Positions 1 to 10,988 are shown, counted from the first letter of the stretch. The stretch is 64,000 nt of DNA from Nematostella vectensis (GCF_932526225.1 NC_064048.1:8015515-8079514); one strand, 5' to 3'. Notes: generated by a model not told the origin, from the sequence alone. Numbers and translations: made by a program.

Positions 1-135
1 GATCCGTAAGAGCTGGATAAGTTGCTTTTTTGTTGTTAATTTGCGCCAACAGCCGGAGTGCGCGCTACTTTGGCACCCAAAAAGTTATGTGATCAAAGTT
101 AGTGCAAGTTGCCTATCATCATTAGCTAGCTACCG
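1..135. other. no recognised feature at the left edge
   Basis: Nothing recognisable was found here. Confidence 0.3.
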
Positions 136-268
136 TTAGAGTTCAGGTGCTTCAGAAATGCTAGTCACGTGACGGGAGTTGCGTGACAGATGCTTGAGTC
201 TCTGCCGCTGATCTTCTTGGGTTGGTTCTGGGAATAATACATCTGCATCTTGTCTCCCATAGGAGCAT
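136..268 (-). CDS. possible terminal coding exon of an unidentified minus-strand gene
   Basis: On the minus strand a strong acceptor-like site (an eight-T tract followed by AG at 270-269) is followed by an open stretch of about 43 codons ending in TAA at 138-136. The frame needs two bases from a preceding exon. The peptide is charged and hydrophilic, ending ...SRHVTSISEAPEL, which would suit a cytoplasmic tail. No domain is recognisable and I cannot link it with certainty to an upstream exon. A second frame is open for about 33 codons, so the frame choice rests on length only. It may be a chance open stretch. Confidence 0.3.
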
Positions 269-1121
269 CTAAAAAAAACGTTTTAGAACCAATATAATTA
301 ATTTTTTTTATTGGTAATAATTAACGGGAACTAGGTTTGAGCGTATCCTCCGAATGACTGTGTGTCTTCACATCGTATAAACTTATTTTATGAGCTTGAA
401 TTGTGACATAAGTACTTTCGATGAAAAAAATGTCGTAGACATTGGGGATCACTCTATCTTTTAGGTTATAAAATCCTACCAACCGCTATCCCTTAAAAAA
501 ATTATTACACCTCTGTTAACCCTAAGGGGTCCCCACACTAGTGGATCATGATATCCTAATAGAACAACTAGACATGAATGTTCTCAGAAAAGAGATGTGC
601 AGTATCAAAGAAAATCAGGAAAAACTAAAAAAAAATGTTTTTTCGTGCTTTTCAGCACTAGTAAGGTTACAAATTGCATGGACCACTCCCATCTATCAAG
701 AATTGAAAAAATGGATGTTGACCACACTCAAAGAGTTAAAATTGATTTTGCTGACAATCACTCATCCCTATTTGCTTTTATGGGAGTCCCCCCATGCTAT
801 GAAACCACCTTCTAAATAAACAGAAATTAGATTACTGTCGAAAAAACTAATGAAAAAAGTGTCCTCAATTTGATGCAGTCATTTTCATGTACACAGGAGA
901 TAATTGAGTCTGAACAAATATCCATTTTTTTTTTCTAGAAAAAAAACATTTTTTTACAATCATTATTGTTTTTGTCTATTTTTCAATGCTATAATGATAT
1001 TTTTTTTATTGAAGATTGGAAAATATGAGGCAGGCCTTTGAAACTTGTTAGTAGATATCTGCCTAATAAATACTACAGTAAATGAAAGTCTGTTGTTTAT
1101 GCAAGTATGAAATGATTTTAC
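269..1121. other. AT-rich intergenic or intronic sequence
   Basis: An open stretch of about 90 codons on the plus strand (541-819) begins with a non-ATG codon, runs through long A tracts and shows no domain. I do not call it a gene. If the flanking minus-strand exon candidates are real, this is an intron. Homopolymer A and T runs around 920-960 and 1000 are the only other structure. Confidence 0.3.
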
Positions 1122-1290
1122 CTGGTTTCCTTGACGCAAACATTCTGCAGCAAGATTCCTGCCATCCAGCTGAGGCTTCACTCTTTTGGGCAAGTGTATA
1201 TATTACTATCCACTGAAAACAGCTTGCCACCCTGGCTTCCATTCAGTTTCTGCTGTCTTGTTGTGGCTATGGGCAAGTCACGTTATTTGC
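1122..1290 (-). pseudogene. possible degraded coding segment (unidentified)
   Basis: Reading the minus strand, one frame is open through a peptide containing KLFSVDSNIYTCPK and then hits a stop. A second frame continues at once with VKPQLDGRNLAAECLRQGNQ, up to a good donor-like CAG|GTAAAA at 1122-1117. Two adjoining coding-like peptides in different frames suggest an exon or transposon ORF with one frameshift. I do not recognise the family. Alternatively there is a real acceptor within the stretch (TTTTCAG near 1215) and only part of it is an exon. Confidence 0.22.
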
Positions 1291-1632
1291 TCATCAGTGA
1301 GGCTAGGCATCTATAATTTTAATAATAAAGAGTCATAATTCTTACAGTTAGTTTGGAATACCCAGGAGGCTGTTAATTAAGAATCATCATTCACAATTTG
1401 ATATCGCTGATAGGGTTGTCAACACAAATCCCTAGAAAATAAAATTGCAGTAGAAGACAATCCCTTGCTTTTAAGCAAAAGAATGAAATAACAGTTTAGT
1501 GTTTTTTTTTTTTGCTTTCATATTATCTTTCTCTAAGATTTGTGCCAAGTCATTATTTTTTATTTATTTAGCTTTGCTTCTTGGCCACCCTTTTACATGG
1601 ACCATTGTGCATCTATTGACAAATATAAGCCA
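1123..1632. other. unassigned AT-rich flank
   Basis: Apart from the overlapping coding-like remnant near its left end, this stretch holds only homopolymer T runs (about 1502-1513 and 1554-1565) before the microsatellite. Confidence 0.3.
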
Positions 1633-1798
<166 letters not shown>

Positions 1799-1809
1799 AG
1801 ATTCATGGG

Positions 1810-2054
1810 CCTTTTTGTAACCGAGTCGTGTTCCTTTTTGTAACTTTGTTCCTTTTTGTAACCAAGGTTTGGTTACGAAAGGGAACAGTGCTCCTTTTTG
1901 TAACATAGGCCAAGTTACAAAAAGGAGCATATGTTCCTTTTTGTAACCATGTGCTCCCTTTTGTAACATTTGTGATCCTTTTTGTAACCTAAGCCAAGTT
2001 ACAAAAAGGAGCACATGTTCCCTTTCGTAACTTTGGGTGTTCCTTTTGGTAACC
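1810..2054. repeat. left subterminal array of about 12 copies of a 15-bp motif
   Basis: Copies or close variants of GTTCCTTTTTGTAAC occur about every 20 bp. Most read left to right. Three are inverted (near 1871-1885, 1914-1927 and 1998-2012), two of which pair with neighbouring direct copies to make near-palindromes. Isolated further copies lie near the right end, at about 6284, 6460, 7061 and (inverted) 7228. Clustered subterminal motifs of this kind are typical binding sites for a transposase or recombinase. Confidence 0.85.
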
Positions 2055-2665
2055 TTAGAAAATAGGGCTAAATTCAGAAACTGAATTCTACAGTAAATAT
2101 CCAAACCCTATTTAAACGACAAATAAAACATTTTATTCTTATCTCCTACATTGTATAAGTACATATTAGTGTAACAATAAGTTGTAGAATAAGATTGATA
2201 ATGTCGGTGCTCCATCATTGATATCATCAATAATACGCATGCGTAGTAACGCTCTTCATCAATAATACGCAGCCAGTGACATCCTTGCTTCTATTTAATT
2301 CGCTGAATTTGTTTTTATTTAATGATATACACCGATACACATTTTTGTCGATTCATGAGCGTTTTAAACACTAAAATATTAAGGTTTACATCCCACATTG
2401 AGGGGAGCATGTAATTAAACAAGCAAGATAACGTCTTCCTCTCATTTTGAAGTCCAGACGACGTTTAAAGGTAAGTACCGCGTTTGCTTTCTTTATGGTG
2501 CCCCAACACCATGCGGATGAAATGCTCTGGATATTTGTATGGGAGCCCCCCATAGCTCACTAGAATATCCAGTAACACATGTGAGGGGCAATAGGGTGAT
2601 TTAGGCCCTAAAAAGGGACGCGTGTTGCGCAGGTTATGATTACTATGTTCTGTTTCTATCATAAG
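2055..2665 (+). promoter_or_regulatory. probable leader of the recombinase gene, with a candidate 5' UTR intron
   Basis: A near-consensus donor (AAAG|GTAAGTAC, GT at 2471-2472) and an acceptor (GCGCAG, AG at 2631-2632) bracket a possible 162-bp intron directly upstream of the start codons of the recombinase. There is no open frame upstream that would add protein. A palindromic TACGCATGCGTA sits at about 2235-2246. The promoter itself cannot be placed. Confidence 0.3.
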
Positions 2666-5298
2666 ATGGCTAGCTGTGACCCAGTCAAAATGGAGAAATC
2701 ATATAAAAGACAGAAACATCGCTGTCCAGTGCCTGCCTGTCAGAAAGAAGTGATTCACCTCCCTCGCCATTTGATAACAGTGCACAAATGGAGCCGCGAA
2801 AAGGCATTAGAGGCACTGTCTGTGTTCGACCTTAGGGCAAAAAGAACGAAGTCAGAGGCTGTCCCAGAGCAAAGAGCCAAGCGGACTTACAAACGTCGGG
2901 TTTGTTCGTTCCCAGGGTGCAACCTGATCGTGCGAAGGTTGCACAACCACCTGAATGCAAAACATAAGTTAAGTCGACACGACGAGAGATACAAACAGCT
3001 ATTGAAAGAATCGCGATGGGAAGAGATAGGCGAAGATTTCCAGGAAGAGTGTGTAGTAGAGATCTCCTCTGACACCGAGTCCGAGCCCGAGCAAGAGCCC
3101 GATCCCCAAAGCCAGAGCCAAAGCAAGGGTAAGGGCCAAAGCCAAAGCAAGAGCAGTCAATCCAGTACAATGTCATCTAATGAAGAAGAAATGTGCCTCC
3201 AGGAAATCCATAGAAAATCCGAAAAAGCAAAAGCTATAATGAGAGGAGGTCAAGTAGATCAACACAAATACAGCTCAAGTGATGACGATAGTGATGAAGT
3301 TATCCCTTCGTCGCCGATTGGAAAGAAGAGGAGCATCTTTCTTAAGCGCGCGCTAGCCGATATTCACACCGACACTCCAAAGGTTATCAAGAAGAGAACA
3401 ACTGGGGGATTGGCAGGAGAACAATCTTCACCGACACTATGGAAAGCAACTGCAGCAGGCAATAGCAAGGAAAAGGATGACTTATCAACGTCGAGCCCAG
3501 CAGAGGAGATAGAAGACAAAGACTACGAGCCAGATGGCGAAGATGAGGATGAAAACGAAGATAATGAAGGTTGTAGTAATGATGATGAGGATAATGATAT
3601 CGATGTTACCGATGAAGAAGATGAATTGATGATGAAGGCAGAAACGCTGATGAAAGATGATGAAGGCAGAAACGATGACACAGATAAGATATTGGACGCA
3701 TTTTTACAATGGCTTCAAGGTATCGATGGAGGTAGAAGAGAGTTGCGTACCGCTAAGCAATATGTTGCACAGGTTCACGCAATCATCAAGGATGTAGATC
3801 CAGATGAGCTGCGCATCGACAGCATCCTGAATAAGAAGCATCTTCGAGACAAATGGTTACAGAAATTGGAACGTAACAGGAAGCCAGGGACCTGCAAGGC
3901 ATATTTAGGTTCATTATCAAGATTTCTCCGTTTCCTTGTTGTGGAAAAGTTAGAAGACCTAAAGCTAACAGAAGAGCATGTGACGAAGGTCAGAGTGCAA
4001 GTCCAAGAGTGGTCGGCTTCCTTTAAGAAGCCGTTCAAAGAAAGAAGATGGGAGAAGCATCAAGAAGACCTAGAGAAACTCATAACCCCGGAGGACGTCC
4101 AGAAGTTTTCTAAGTCGGCTCCAGTAAGAGCGGCAATCTCGACACTGGGAAGATACATGGAAAAGGAAGGGTCCCCGGGTCAGACAGACTTTTGTACTGT
4201 CAGAGACCATCTCATCACTCGCCTATGCATCGAGAATGCATGTAGAGCTGGCCCGCTCGCAAATATGACTTTGCGGGATCTAGATAGAGCCACGAAAGAT
4301 GGCGATGAAATGATTGTCACCATTTTGAAGCACAAGACATCTGCCTCGGCAGGCCCAGCCCATGTAGTGCTAAGTCCCACAGTCTTCACCTGGCTAAAGG
4401 CGTATGTAAAATACATGAGAAACAAGGTCAGCAGAGCAGGAACAGATCCCGATGAGAAGGTTTTCATCAGCTTCACAGCGAGTGAGATGACATCATCCAT
4501 GATATCTGCTCAACTTAATTCGTTTTGGCAAAAGGCTGTCGAGAAGATTAGAGTAAATGCAGCTTCATTCCGTAAAGCAGCTGTTTCCGTGGTCCACGAA
4601 GAGCACCAACATCTGAGGAAGGACCTAGCCGACCTCATGGGACACAATCAAAAGACCGCCGAAAAATTCTCGTTAAGCAGAAGTCTAAGTCGGCTGCAAA
4701 AACCTCTCTGGCGCTCAGAAATATCATGTATGCGGAAGGGGCATCACATGTAGAAGCAAGTGAAGCCCTGCCTGTGAAGAATGGGGAAGCAGAAAAGTCT
4801 GGTCGTCACCACTGGACAGAGAAAGAAGAGGAGGCTATCCAAATGGCATTTAAGGATGCCATTGAAGAATGCAAGCTTCGGTTAGATGCCGTGAAGCAAG
4901 AAATACCCAAGCAACCCCTTCTGGCGCATATCGACGCCTTGAAGGTTTACGATAAAGTAAGGAGCTTGATGAGGAAAGAAAATACACAAGCGAGCCCTTG
5001 CCTCCCCACAGAGAAAATGTCCCAACAAGAGAAGATGGAAAGAATGTTGGGTCGGGAAGATGCTGAAGAATCATGCCTCAAGAGTAAGGGGTCTCAAGTA
5101 TTTACAGATTTGCAGTCTAATCCCTGTCTGCGACTGTTTCATGATCTCCTACACAACAATAACAGGATCGAGAGAAAAGCCTTGATGGAACGAGTCATGA
5201 GAGATGACGAGGCCAAGAAAGAGTTGTCTGCGTTTACTCCACAACAACTTGCTGACAAGGTGCGTGCAGAGCGCAACAAAGCTAAGAAGTCAAAGTAG
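2666..5298 (+). pseudogene. two-zinc-finger tyrosine recombinase, frameshifted at the catalytic tyrosine
   Basis: The first frame runs 2636-4753. I prefer the ATG at 2666 (AAGATGG context) over the one at 2636. From that start, two CCHH fingers lie at C20/C25/H35/H40 and C80/C85/H95/H100. They are followed by a Ser/Gln/Lys-rich linker, an acidic stretch (about residues 280-340), a core-binding-type helical region and a tyrosine-recombinase catalytic domain (about 470-680). Catalytic-type signatures visible are ENACRAG (first Arg), LKHKT (Lys), ASFRKAA (second Arg, with Ala where HxxR has His) and LMGHN (His). Right after TAEK, where the nucleophile Tyr is expected (about 4660-4675), the frame breaks. 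The homologous continuation KSKSAAKTSLALRN lies one frame over and joins the 4726-5298 ORF. That part holds a Myb/SANT-like stretch (HHWTEKEEEA) and a basic Lys-rich end. A programmed slip at the AAAAA run is possible, but neither frame supplies the Tyr. Confidence 0.75.
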
Positions 5299-5454
5299 TA
5301 GAAACAATCTAATGACCACTCCAGGCATTTTCAGCCGTTTTCAGCCATTTTCGCGTTTGTAGTAAGTTCAGTTGTTAAAAATGTTTGCGCAAGAGGATTC
5401 GAAGGATTCACTAAAATTGTTGTTAATGACTTGTTTGTTCATACGGAACACAGA

Positions 5455-5672
5455 GACATTATTATATTTAAATGTATATAAAGGGGCGTTATTATACTTA
5501 AATGTATACACATATACGTTATTATACTTAAATTTATACACAGAGACGTTATTATACTTAAATGTATACACAGAGATGTTATTATACTTAAATGTATACA
5601 AAGAGGCGTTATTATACTTAAATGCATACACAGAGACGTTATCATACTTAAATGTATACACAGAGACGTTAT
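5455..5672. repeat. 30-bp minisatellite, about 7 units
   Basis: The unit GTTATTATACTTAAATGTAT plus ACACAGAGAC repeats with few changes. Its length is a multiple of three, so it keeps frames open on both strands. The overlapping ORFs here are repeat artefacts, not genes. It lies shortly 3' of the recombinase stop codon. Confidence 0.92.
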
Positions 5673-7255
5673 GAGCAGCAACCGCAAGCGACATTATTAA
5701 TAAAGCTGCCCTGTAAGGCTGTAATATGTTTCTATGAGTACACCCATCTCTGAGCACTTTCAATCCATGTGTAGTTTGAGGAAAGACGAATAGCAGATTA
5801 TGATTCCTTTAAGGCCAGTTTGAGTTATCCGCTTTCCTAGAGGCTGCTAAAAATTGCAAAAGTCAAGGAAATAGCGAAAACCTTATTTTGATACAGCACA
5901 CGAATGATGCATTTTACCCAGTCTCCAAGAATCGTCATATCTCAGTCATTTTAATTCAAAGAGCTATTAAACTCAGGAAAAGCAAATACGAATAGCATCT
6001 GATGATTCTTGTTAGGCTTGCTTGTGTTATACGTCTTTCAAGAGGCTGCAAAGAAGCTGCAAATATCGAAGCAATATAGCGGAGAATTCAAAATGTGCCT
6101 ATTATCCTTGGAGATTTGACCAAAAAACTGAAACACAGAAAATGAAAATAGTAACAACTACTCTCTGAATCGAATGGTTGTCTATCCCTGCTTCAGTTTT
6201 TAGTTGTTTTACCATGATTTTAAACATAAATAAACCTAATTTTTCTGATAATTGTTACACTAAAAGAGACATGATTTTCGCGGTCGTTCCTTTTCGTAAC
6301 CTGACATATATTTCAATAAAATATTATTGTGATCTCACATATATATTTCTTTGCTATGAACAAACCTATAAAACATTATCAAACCTAGAATTGCATAGAA
6401 ATAAAAATCTTTTTAAATAAAATACTTTTTATCCTGCACTGGTTATAGCACCCCAAAATGTTCCTTTTTGTAACATTTAAGCATTTTCAGCGGGTCCAGG
6501 AAAAAAATCAAAAAAGCAATTTCTTCTAAGTTCTTGCTTTACTTCTTGGATATGTTCCCCGCCAATATTTGATCTCTTTTATACATGCATAAGCAAAACG
6601 ATCCACCGCTTCATTGGGTTTTTATTTCAAATCTCTCGGGCCGGATAGAAACTGCCAAAATTTGAGTATTTTTGGATTCGCCTCTGAGGACAATTTCGCT
6701 CGAGTTTTCTTTATAAATCATTTATATTTAGGTGAAATGTAACCAAATTTTGAGAGAATCTTACTTAACTATCCTTCTATGCGTACAACGAGTTGAGGGG
6801 CCTCAAGCGGAAGAATTCGATCGATTTTACGCTTTTTTGTGAGGTGACTTTAACTGCGTTAAATTTGAATCTTATGATTGGCACGGGTCCCCATAAAGTC
6901 CATTGGTCTGAGCACGGTCTTGAAGCCTCGAAAATTCTACGCAAATCAAAGCAGGTTAGGAAGCTAGGAGGGGTATGCTAAAGTCCAGATAGATGATATA
7001 TCCCGACGATACAGCGTGATTTCGGTTTTTCTGTATTTTTGTTGGCTGAAACCTAAAGGGTGTTCCTTTTTGTAACATTTTGCTCTTTAACTTTAAATAT
7101 CATCGCCAATTTTTAAGTTGGGTTTATTTAGTTTTCACCATCCAATATCTGCTTAAAAATCTTCCTATAGATATATTCGCTATGATTTAATGATGTTCCT
7201 GATTGAAAAGGGGTCAAGTTGAAAAAATGTTACGTAAGGGAACCACGATGAATCT
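5673..7255. other. non-coding right part of the recombinase element
   Basis: No credible gene. An imperfect tandem duplication of about 210 bp is visible near 5778-6170: 'gacgaatagcag...' and 'tacgaatagcatc...' are each followed by a similar 'aagaggctgc' segment. Four dispersed copies of the 15-bp subterminal motif occur between 6284 and 7243. Confidence 0.4.
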
Positions 7256-7294
7256 GTGAATGAATGAATGAATGAATGAATGAATAAATAAATA
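7256..7294. repeat. short GAAT/AAAT microsatellite right of the element
   Basis: About seven GAAT units followed by a few AAAT units. The order mirrors the left-hand array, as expected if an element landed in the middle of a GAAT tract. Confidence 0.9.
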
Positions 7295-8053
7295 ATATAT
7301 GTTTAACTTCATTAATCATATTGAAAAGTCCTTGATACATAATAATCATAGTGAATTTTACATATCAGACCTAAATGTATATAAGCTTAGCTGTTCAAGT
7401 TTGTCACATTTTTTTTTTCTCCAACTACTTGATATATTTGCTGGTTGATAAACAACAGTCTATCAACCAGCTATCTGGTCATGGTCAGAGTGAAATGATG
7501 TTAATGGAACACTGGCCTGTAGATTAAGAAAAAATATATTCCCTGACTTTAACATGTATAGATTTTATTTAGAAATACCATTATGCTACAGTATTGGTAC
7601 AGTTAATATGCTTCAACAAAACAGTTATCTTTTTATGCAAGGTCCTATAGTTCACATCTGCCAACCAATACAATGTTTATGGAAATAACAACAACAGAGA
7701 TGTGAACTTATTATAGAGGACCCTGTATACCGATCCTATTTTTTGCTTATATAAGAGCCCCACTGACAACAGTTTGCGTTGCTGCCATTTTTTTGTTCCT
7801 TTTTGGTCAGTATCTAAATAATATGATGGAGTCTTCTTGCGATTCAGTACCAGATACCTTCCACTCGTTCATCAATTGATTTTCAATCACACTTTTGTCG
7901 TTGTCGTTTGTTGTGCAAAAATACATATTGTAAAATACAAGCAGTTATATCAATCGTATAAAGCAGGTCCTTGTTAAACCCAAGTTGCTAAAAAAGCTTA
8001 GATATCAAAAATGGCCTCCTCGTAGTGTGCGAGTATGCCCCTACCGAAGTATC
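7295..8053. other. gene-free stretch with small hairpins
   Basis: Two inverted pairs are visible. CTGGTTGATA / TATCAACCAG (7440-7469) is a perfect 10-bp stem with a 10-base loop. GTTCACATCT / AGATGTGAAC is an imperfect stem spanning about 7641-7728, flanked by GGTCCT / AGGACC. No coding sequence is recognised. Confidence 0.4.
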
Positions 8054-8224
8054 AAAAGCATCAAAAAGGCGCGATATCGAACATTTCAGGCACTTACTTA
8101 TTTATATGATATTTATCACTCATCTAAAATTGGATATAAATCAGATATTCTAGGCTCTAGTATCAGATATTTAGTCGATATTATAACAAAGCTCACAAAC
8201 CTAATTTCTGATACTTATCTTATA

Positions 8225-8410
8225 CCCTTAGAACTGCCATGTTGAACCTAGATAATTGCATCTCATGACTTGATAATATCAGATAATATCATAAGATTTA
8301 CACATAATAAGTCAAGCTAATTACTGATATATATCAGATACTATAACTTTAGAACTGCTGTGTTGAACCTTGATTATTGCATCTCACGACTTGATAATAT
8401 CAGATAATAT
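8225..8410. repeat. imperfect tandem duplication, about 120-bp period
   Basis: A segment containing GAACTGC, GTTGAACCT and TTGATAATATCAGATAATATC occurs at about 8228-8290 and again at about 8352-8411. It lies inside the 8063-9353 element, left of the main minisatellite. Confidence 0.8.
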
Positions 8411-8499
8411 CACATATAGACTCGTTCTACAAAGGTGACAGTCACAGTAGATTTTGTAGTCGAATATCCGATAATATGGAGGGGTCCAGCAGAGAGGAC

Positions 8500-9260
8500 G
8501 AAGGAATCTCTATAGATATCTAGTAGATTGTAATAAGATAATCTCCGATAATATCGCAATATCAAGGGTTCAGCAGAGGAAAAGGAGGGTATCTAAATAG
8601 ACATCTAGTAGATTCTAATAAGATAATCTCCGATAGTATCACACTATCGAGGGTCCAGCAGAGGGAAGGAGGATATCTAAATAGACATCTAGCAGATTCT
8701 AATAAGATAATCTCCGATAATATCACAATATCAAGGGTTCAGCAGAACGAAAGGGGGGTTTCTAAATAGACATCTAGTAGATGATAATAAGATAATCTCT
8801 GATAATATCACAATATCAAGGGTCAAGCAAAGGGAAGGAGGAATCTCTATAGATATCTAGCAGATTCTAATAAGATAATCTCCGATAATATCACAATATC
8901 GAGGGTCCAGCGGAGAGGACGAAGGAATTTCTGATATATAGTAGATTCTAATAAGATAATCTCCGATAATATCGCAATATCAAGGGGTAAAGCAGATGGA
9001 AGGAGAGGATCTAAATAGACATCTAGTAGATTCTAATAAGATAATCTCCGATAATATTGAAATATCAAGGGGTAAAGCAGATGGAAGGAGAGGATCTAAA
9101 TAGACATCTAGTAGATTCTAATAAGATAATCTCCGATAATATCACAATATCGAGGGGTAAAGCAGAGGGAAGAAGGGTATCTAAATAGACATCTAGAACT
9201 GTAGATTATAATAAGATAATCTCCGATAATATCAAAATACCGAGGGAAGAGGAGAGGAAA
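8500..9260. repeat. minisatellite of about 80-90 bp units, about nine copies
   Basis: Each unit holds AATAAGATAATCTCCGATAA followed by a CAATATC segment, a purine-rich AGCAGAGGGAAGGAGG-type block, and ATAGACATCTAGTAGATT. The units form the core of the mobile element at 8063-9353. They contain many GATAAT motifs. Confidence 0.92.
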
Positions 9261-9362
9261 GGGGTCTAACCACTATCTAATAGCATGTAATTAGAGGAAA
9301 ACAATGATAATATCCTAATCTCAATATCAGTGATAATGTTCGATATCGCGCCTAAAAGCATC

Positions 9363-9813
9363 TATCGGTCCAGAGATATGGCTAGGAACTCATACTAAAT
9401 TTGTATAGAGTAGTTATCGAAGAATAATTTAGAAAAATGTTACGATGACTTACCTTCAGTGCGATACTTTTTGTGCGATTAAACCGCCGATCTGAGCCCA
9501 ACTGAGATGGAGATGATTTTTGAAAAGTTTCGGATCGCAATCTCCACCAATCAAATGACAGCACAGTGAACAACCGTGAGCATAAAACCATTATCGGATC
9601 GAAATGCACCAATCACTGATATATAGTTCGTTACTGAACATTTGAAATCCAAACATTCCAAAGGAAGCAAAACGCAGAATGAAAGGATTTCAAACCACCT
9701 AGTAAAACGACAAAGACTGTAATTTTGAATCGATTTATTAGGGAAGAAAAGGTACTTTGGAAGAACAAGCGGAATTCGATGGTGATATTAGGAAGAGTAT
9801 TTTCGAATCATTC
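9363..9813. other. spacer between two transposons
   Basis: Nothing beyond a 76-codon minus-strand open stretch (9382-9612) with no recognisable domain. Confidence 0.3.
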
Positions 9814-9823
9814 GAAGATTGAC

Positions 9824-10988
9824 GGGTGTCTACAAAACGAAAACCTAAAACCTAATACCTAAAACCTGTGACCCCAAAAGCTACGACCCCCCCCCAAAAA
9901 AAAAAAAAAATTCAGTTATTATTTAGTCTAACTTGTTTCCCAAATGGTTACACAGCGCTAAAGTTTCATATGGAATCCGTGATCCTTATGAGGTAATTTA
10001 GCGGATTTTGTTGTGCTTTTCATGGAGGAAATATTCTTATGTGCGCGCCAATGAACTATTTTTAATCGTCGTAGTTGCATTCATTTTTTAGACACGCTCC
10101 TTTGCCCGAAAAATTATCCCAAAAACTCTCTTGGTAACCTAACAGACCCGGCAATTATCGGTAATTTAGAAAAATGCATCCAGAAAAGTTTTCGAACTCC
10201 CTGGCGAGGAAGAGTGTTAATCAAAACAAAGCTTTTGCGTAGCGTGCCGATACGGGTTCCCGACAAGTAAATTATAATTTCCAAATTTATGAATTAATTG
10301 GCTAAATAGTTATTGAAATCCTAGTTTTGTCGATGTCTGTAGACAACTTGCACCCCAAAAATGGCTGTGGTGTCGACATTTTTCGAAAAAAAGACAAAGA
10401 ACAAGTAAATAAAGTCTCATTAGAAAAACTTCTAATAATTTCGCAAAGCTGTTTATATTTTTAGGCGCACTGTGACAGCTCAATGTCAAATCATTTGACA
10501 GAGATGAAACCTGATTGGTTGGAAGGAAATCCGATAAAATGATGTAAGCCTTGATTGGCCCACTTTTTCCGGGCAGTGGAATGGTTTTGTCTGTGATGAA
10601 AACTTTCTACAACTCGACACAACTAGAACATGAAGCGATTTCCCGTATTAAGTTAGCGGGTAATTAAGATTTTGGAAGAAACACCCGAAAAAGGTTACCG
10701 GGTGACATTCCGGGTTTCTGAGTTTATTGGCGTTTTAAGAAACGACCACCTGGAAACACAAGTAGTTCACTATTTCCAAATTAAAAAAAACAAATTGAAT
10801 AATCTTATTATCTCATAAGGATCACTGATTTCACATGAAACTTCCACGCTGTGTAGCCATTTTGGGAAACAAGGTAGGCTAATAACGGCAAAATTTTGGG
10901 GGTCGTAGCTTTTGGGGTCTTTGCTTTTGGAGTCGTAGCTTTTGAGGTCACAGGTTTTAGGTTTTAGGTCTTCGTTTTGTAGACACCC
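9824..10988. mobile_element. non-autonomous Mutator-like element with about 175-bp inverted termini
   Basis: The ends are perfect inverted copies of GGGTGTCTACAAAACG (9824-9839 and 10973-10988). Imperfect inverted similarity continues inward for about 175 bp, including a CTAAAACCT-rich block and ATCCTTATGAG / CTCATAAGGAT. The 10-mer GAAGATTGAC directly flanks both ends (9814-9823 and 10989-10998), a clear target-site duplication. Long terminal repeats with 9-10 bp duplications are the hallmark of Mutator-like elements. The roughly 800-bp centre has no credible ORF. A poly-C/poly-A run at about 9887-9910 interrupts the left terminus. Confidence 0.85.

Larger units (their letters stand above)
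1799..7255. mobile_element. candidate tyrosine-recombinase DNA transposon with short inverted ends
   Basis: Seen in sequence: the two ends share the inverted octamer AGATTCAT (1799-1806) / ATGAATCT (7248-7255). Just inside each end is a copy of the motif GTTCCTTTTTGTAAC or a near variant. Both outer flanks are GAAT/AAAT microsatellite. The interior encodes a zinc-finger tyrosine recombinase (2666-5298). Crypton elements carry tyrosine recombinases but are not known for terminal inverted repeats, so this assignment is inference. The element appears dead, because the recombinase is frameshifted. Alternative explanation: the recombinase ORF is a separate insertion inside a repeat-rich region and the 8-bp ends match by chance. 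The matching microsatellite on both sides and the shared motif argue against this. Confidence 0.5.
8063..9353. mobile_element. non-autonomous inverted-repeat transposon with 9-bp target duplication
   Basis: GGCGCGATATCGAACATT (8068-8085) recurs in perfect inverted form at the right end (about 9335-9352). The 9-mer AAAAGCATC stands immediately outside both ends (8054-8062 and 9354-9362); the left terminus has a few extra A residues. A 9-bp duplication fits Mutator-like elements among known superfamilies. The interior codes for nothing recognisable and is mainly the minisatellite at 8500-9260, so the element cannot move without help. Confidence 0.75.

Noticed and set aside
541..819. 92-codon plus-strand ORF
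   Set aside because: It starts at a non-ATG codon, runs through poly-A tracts and has no domain or composition shift. Probably chance.
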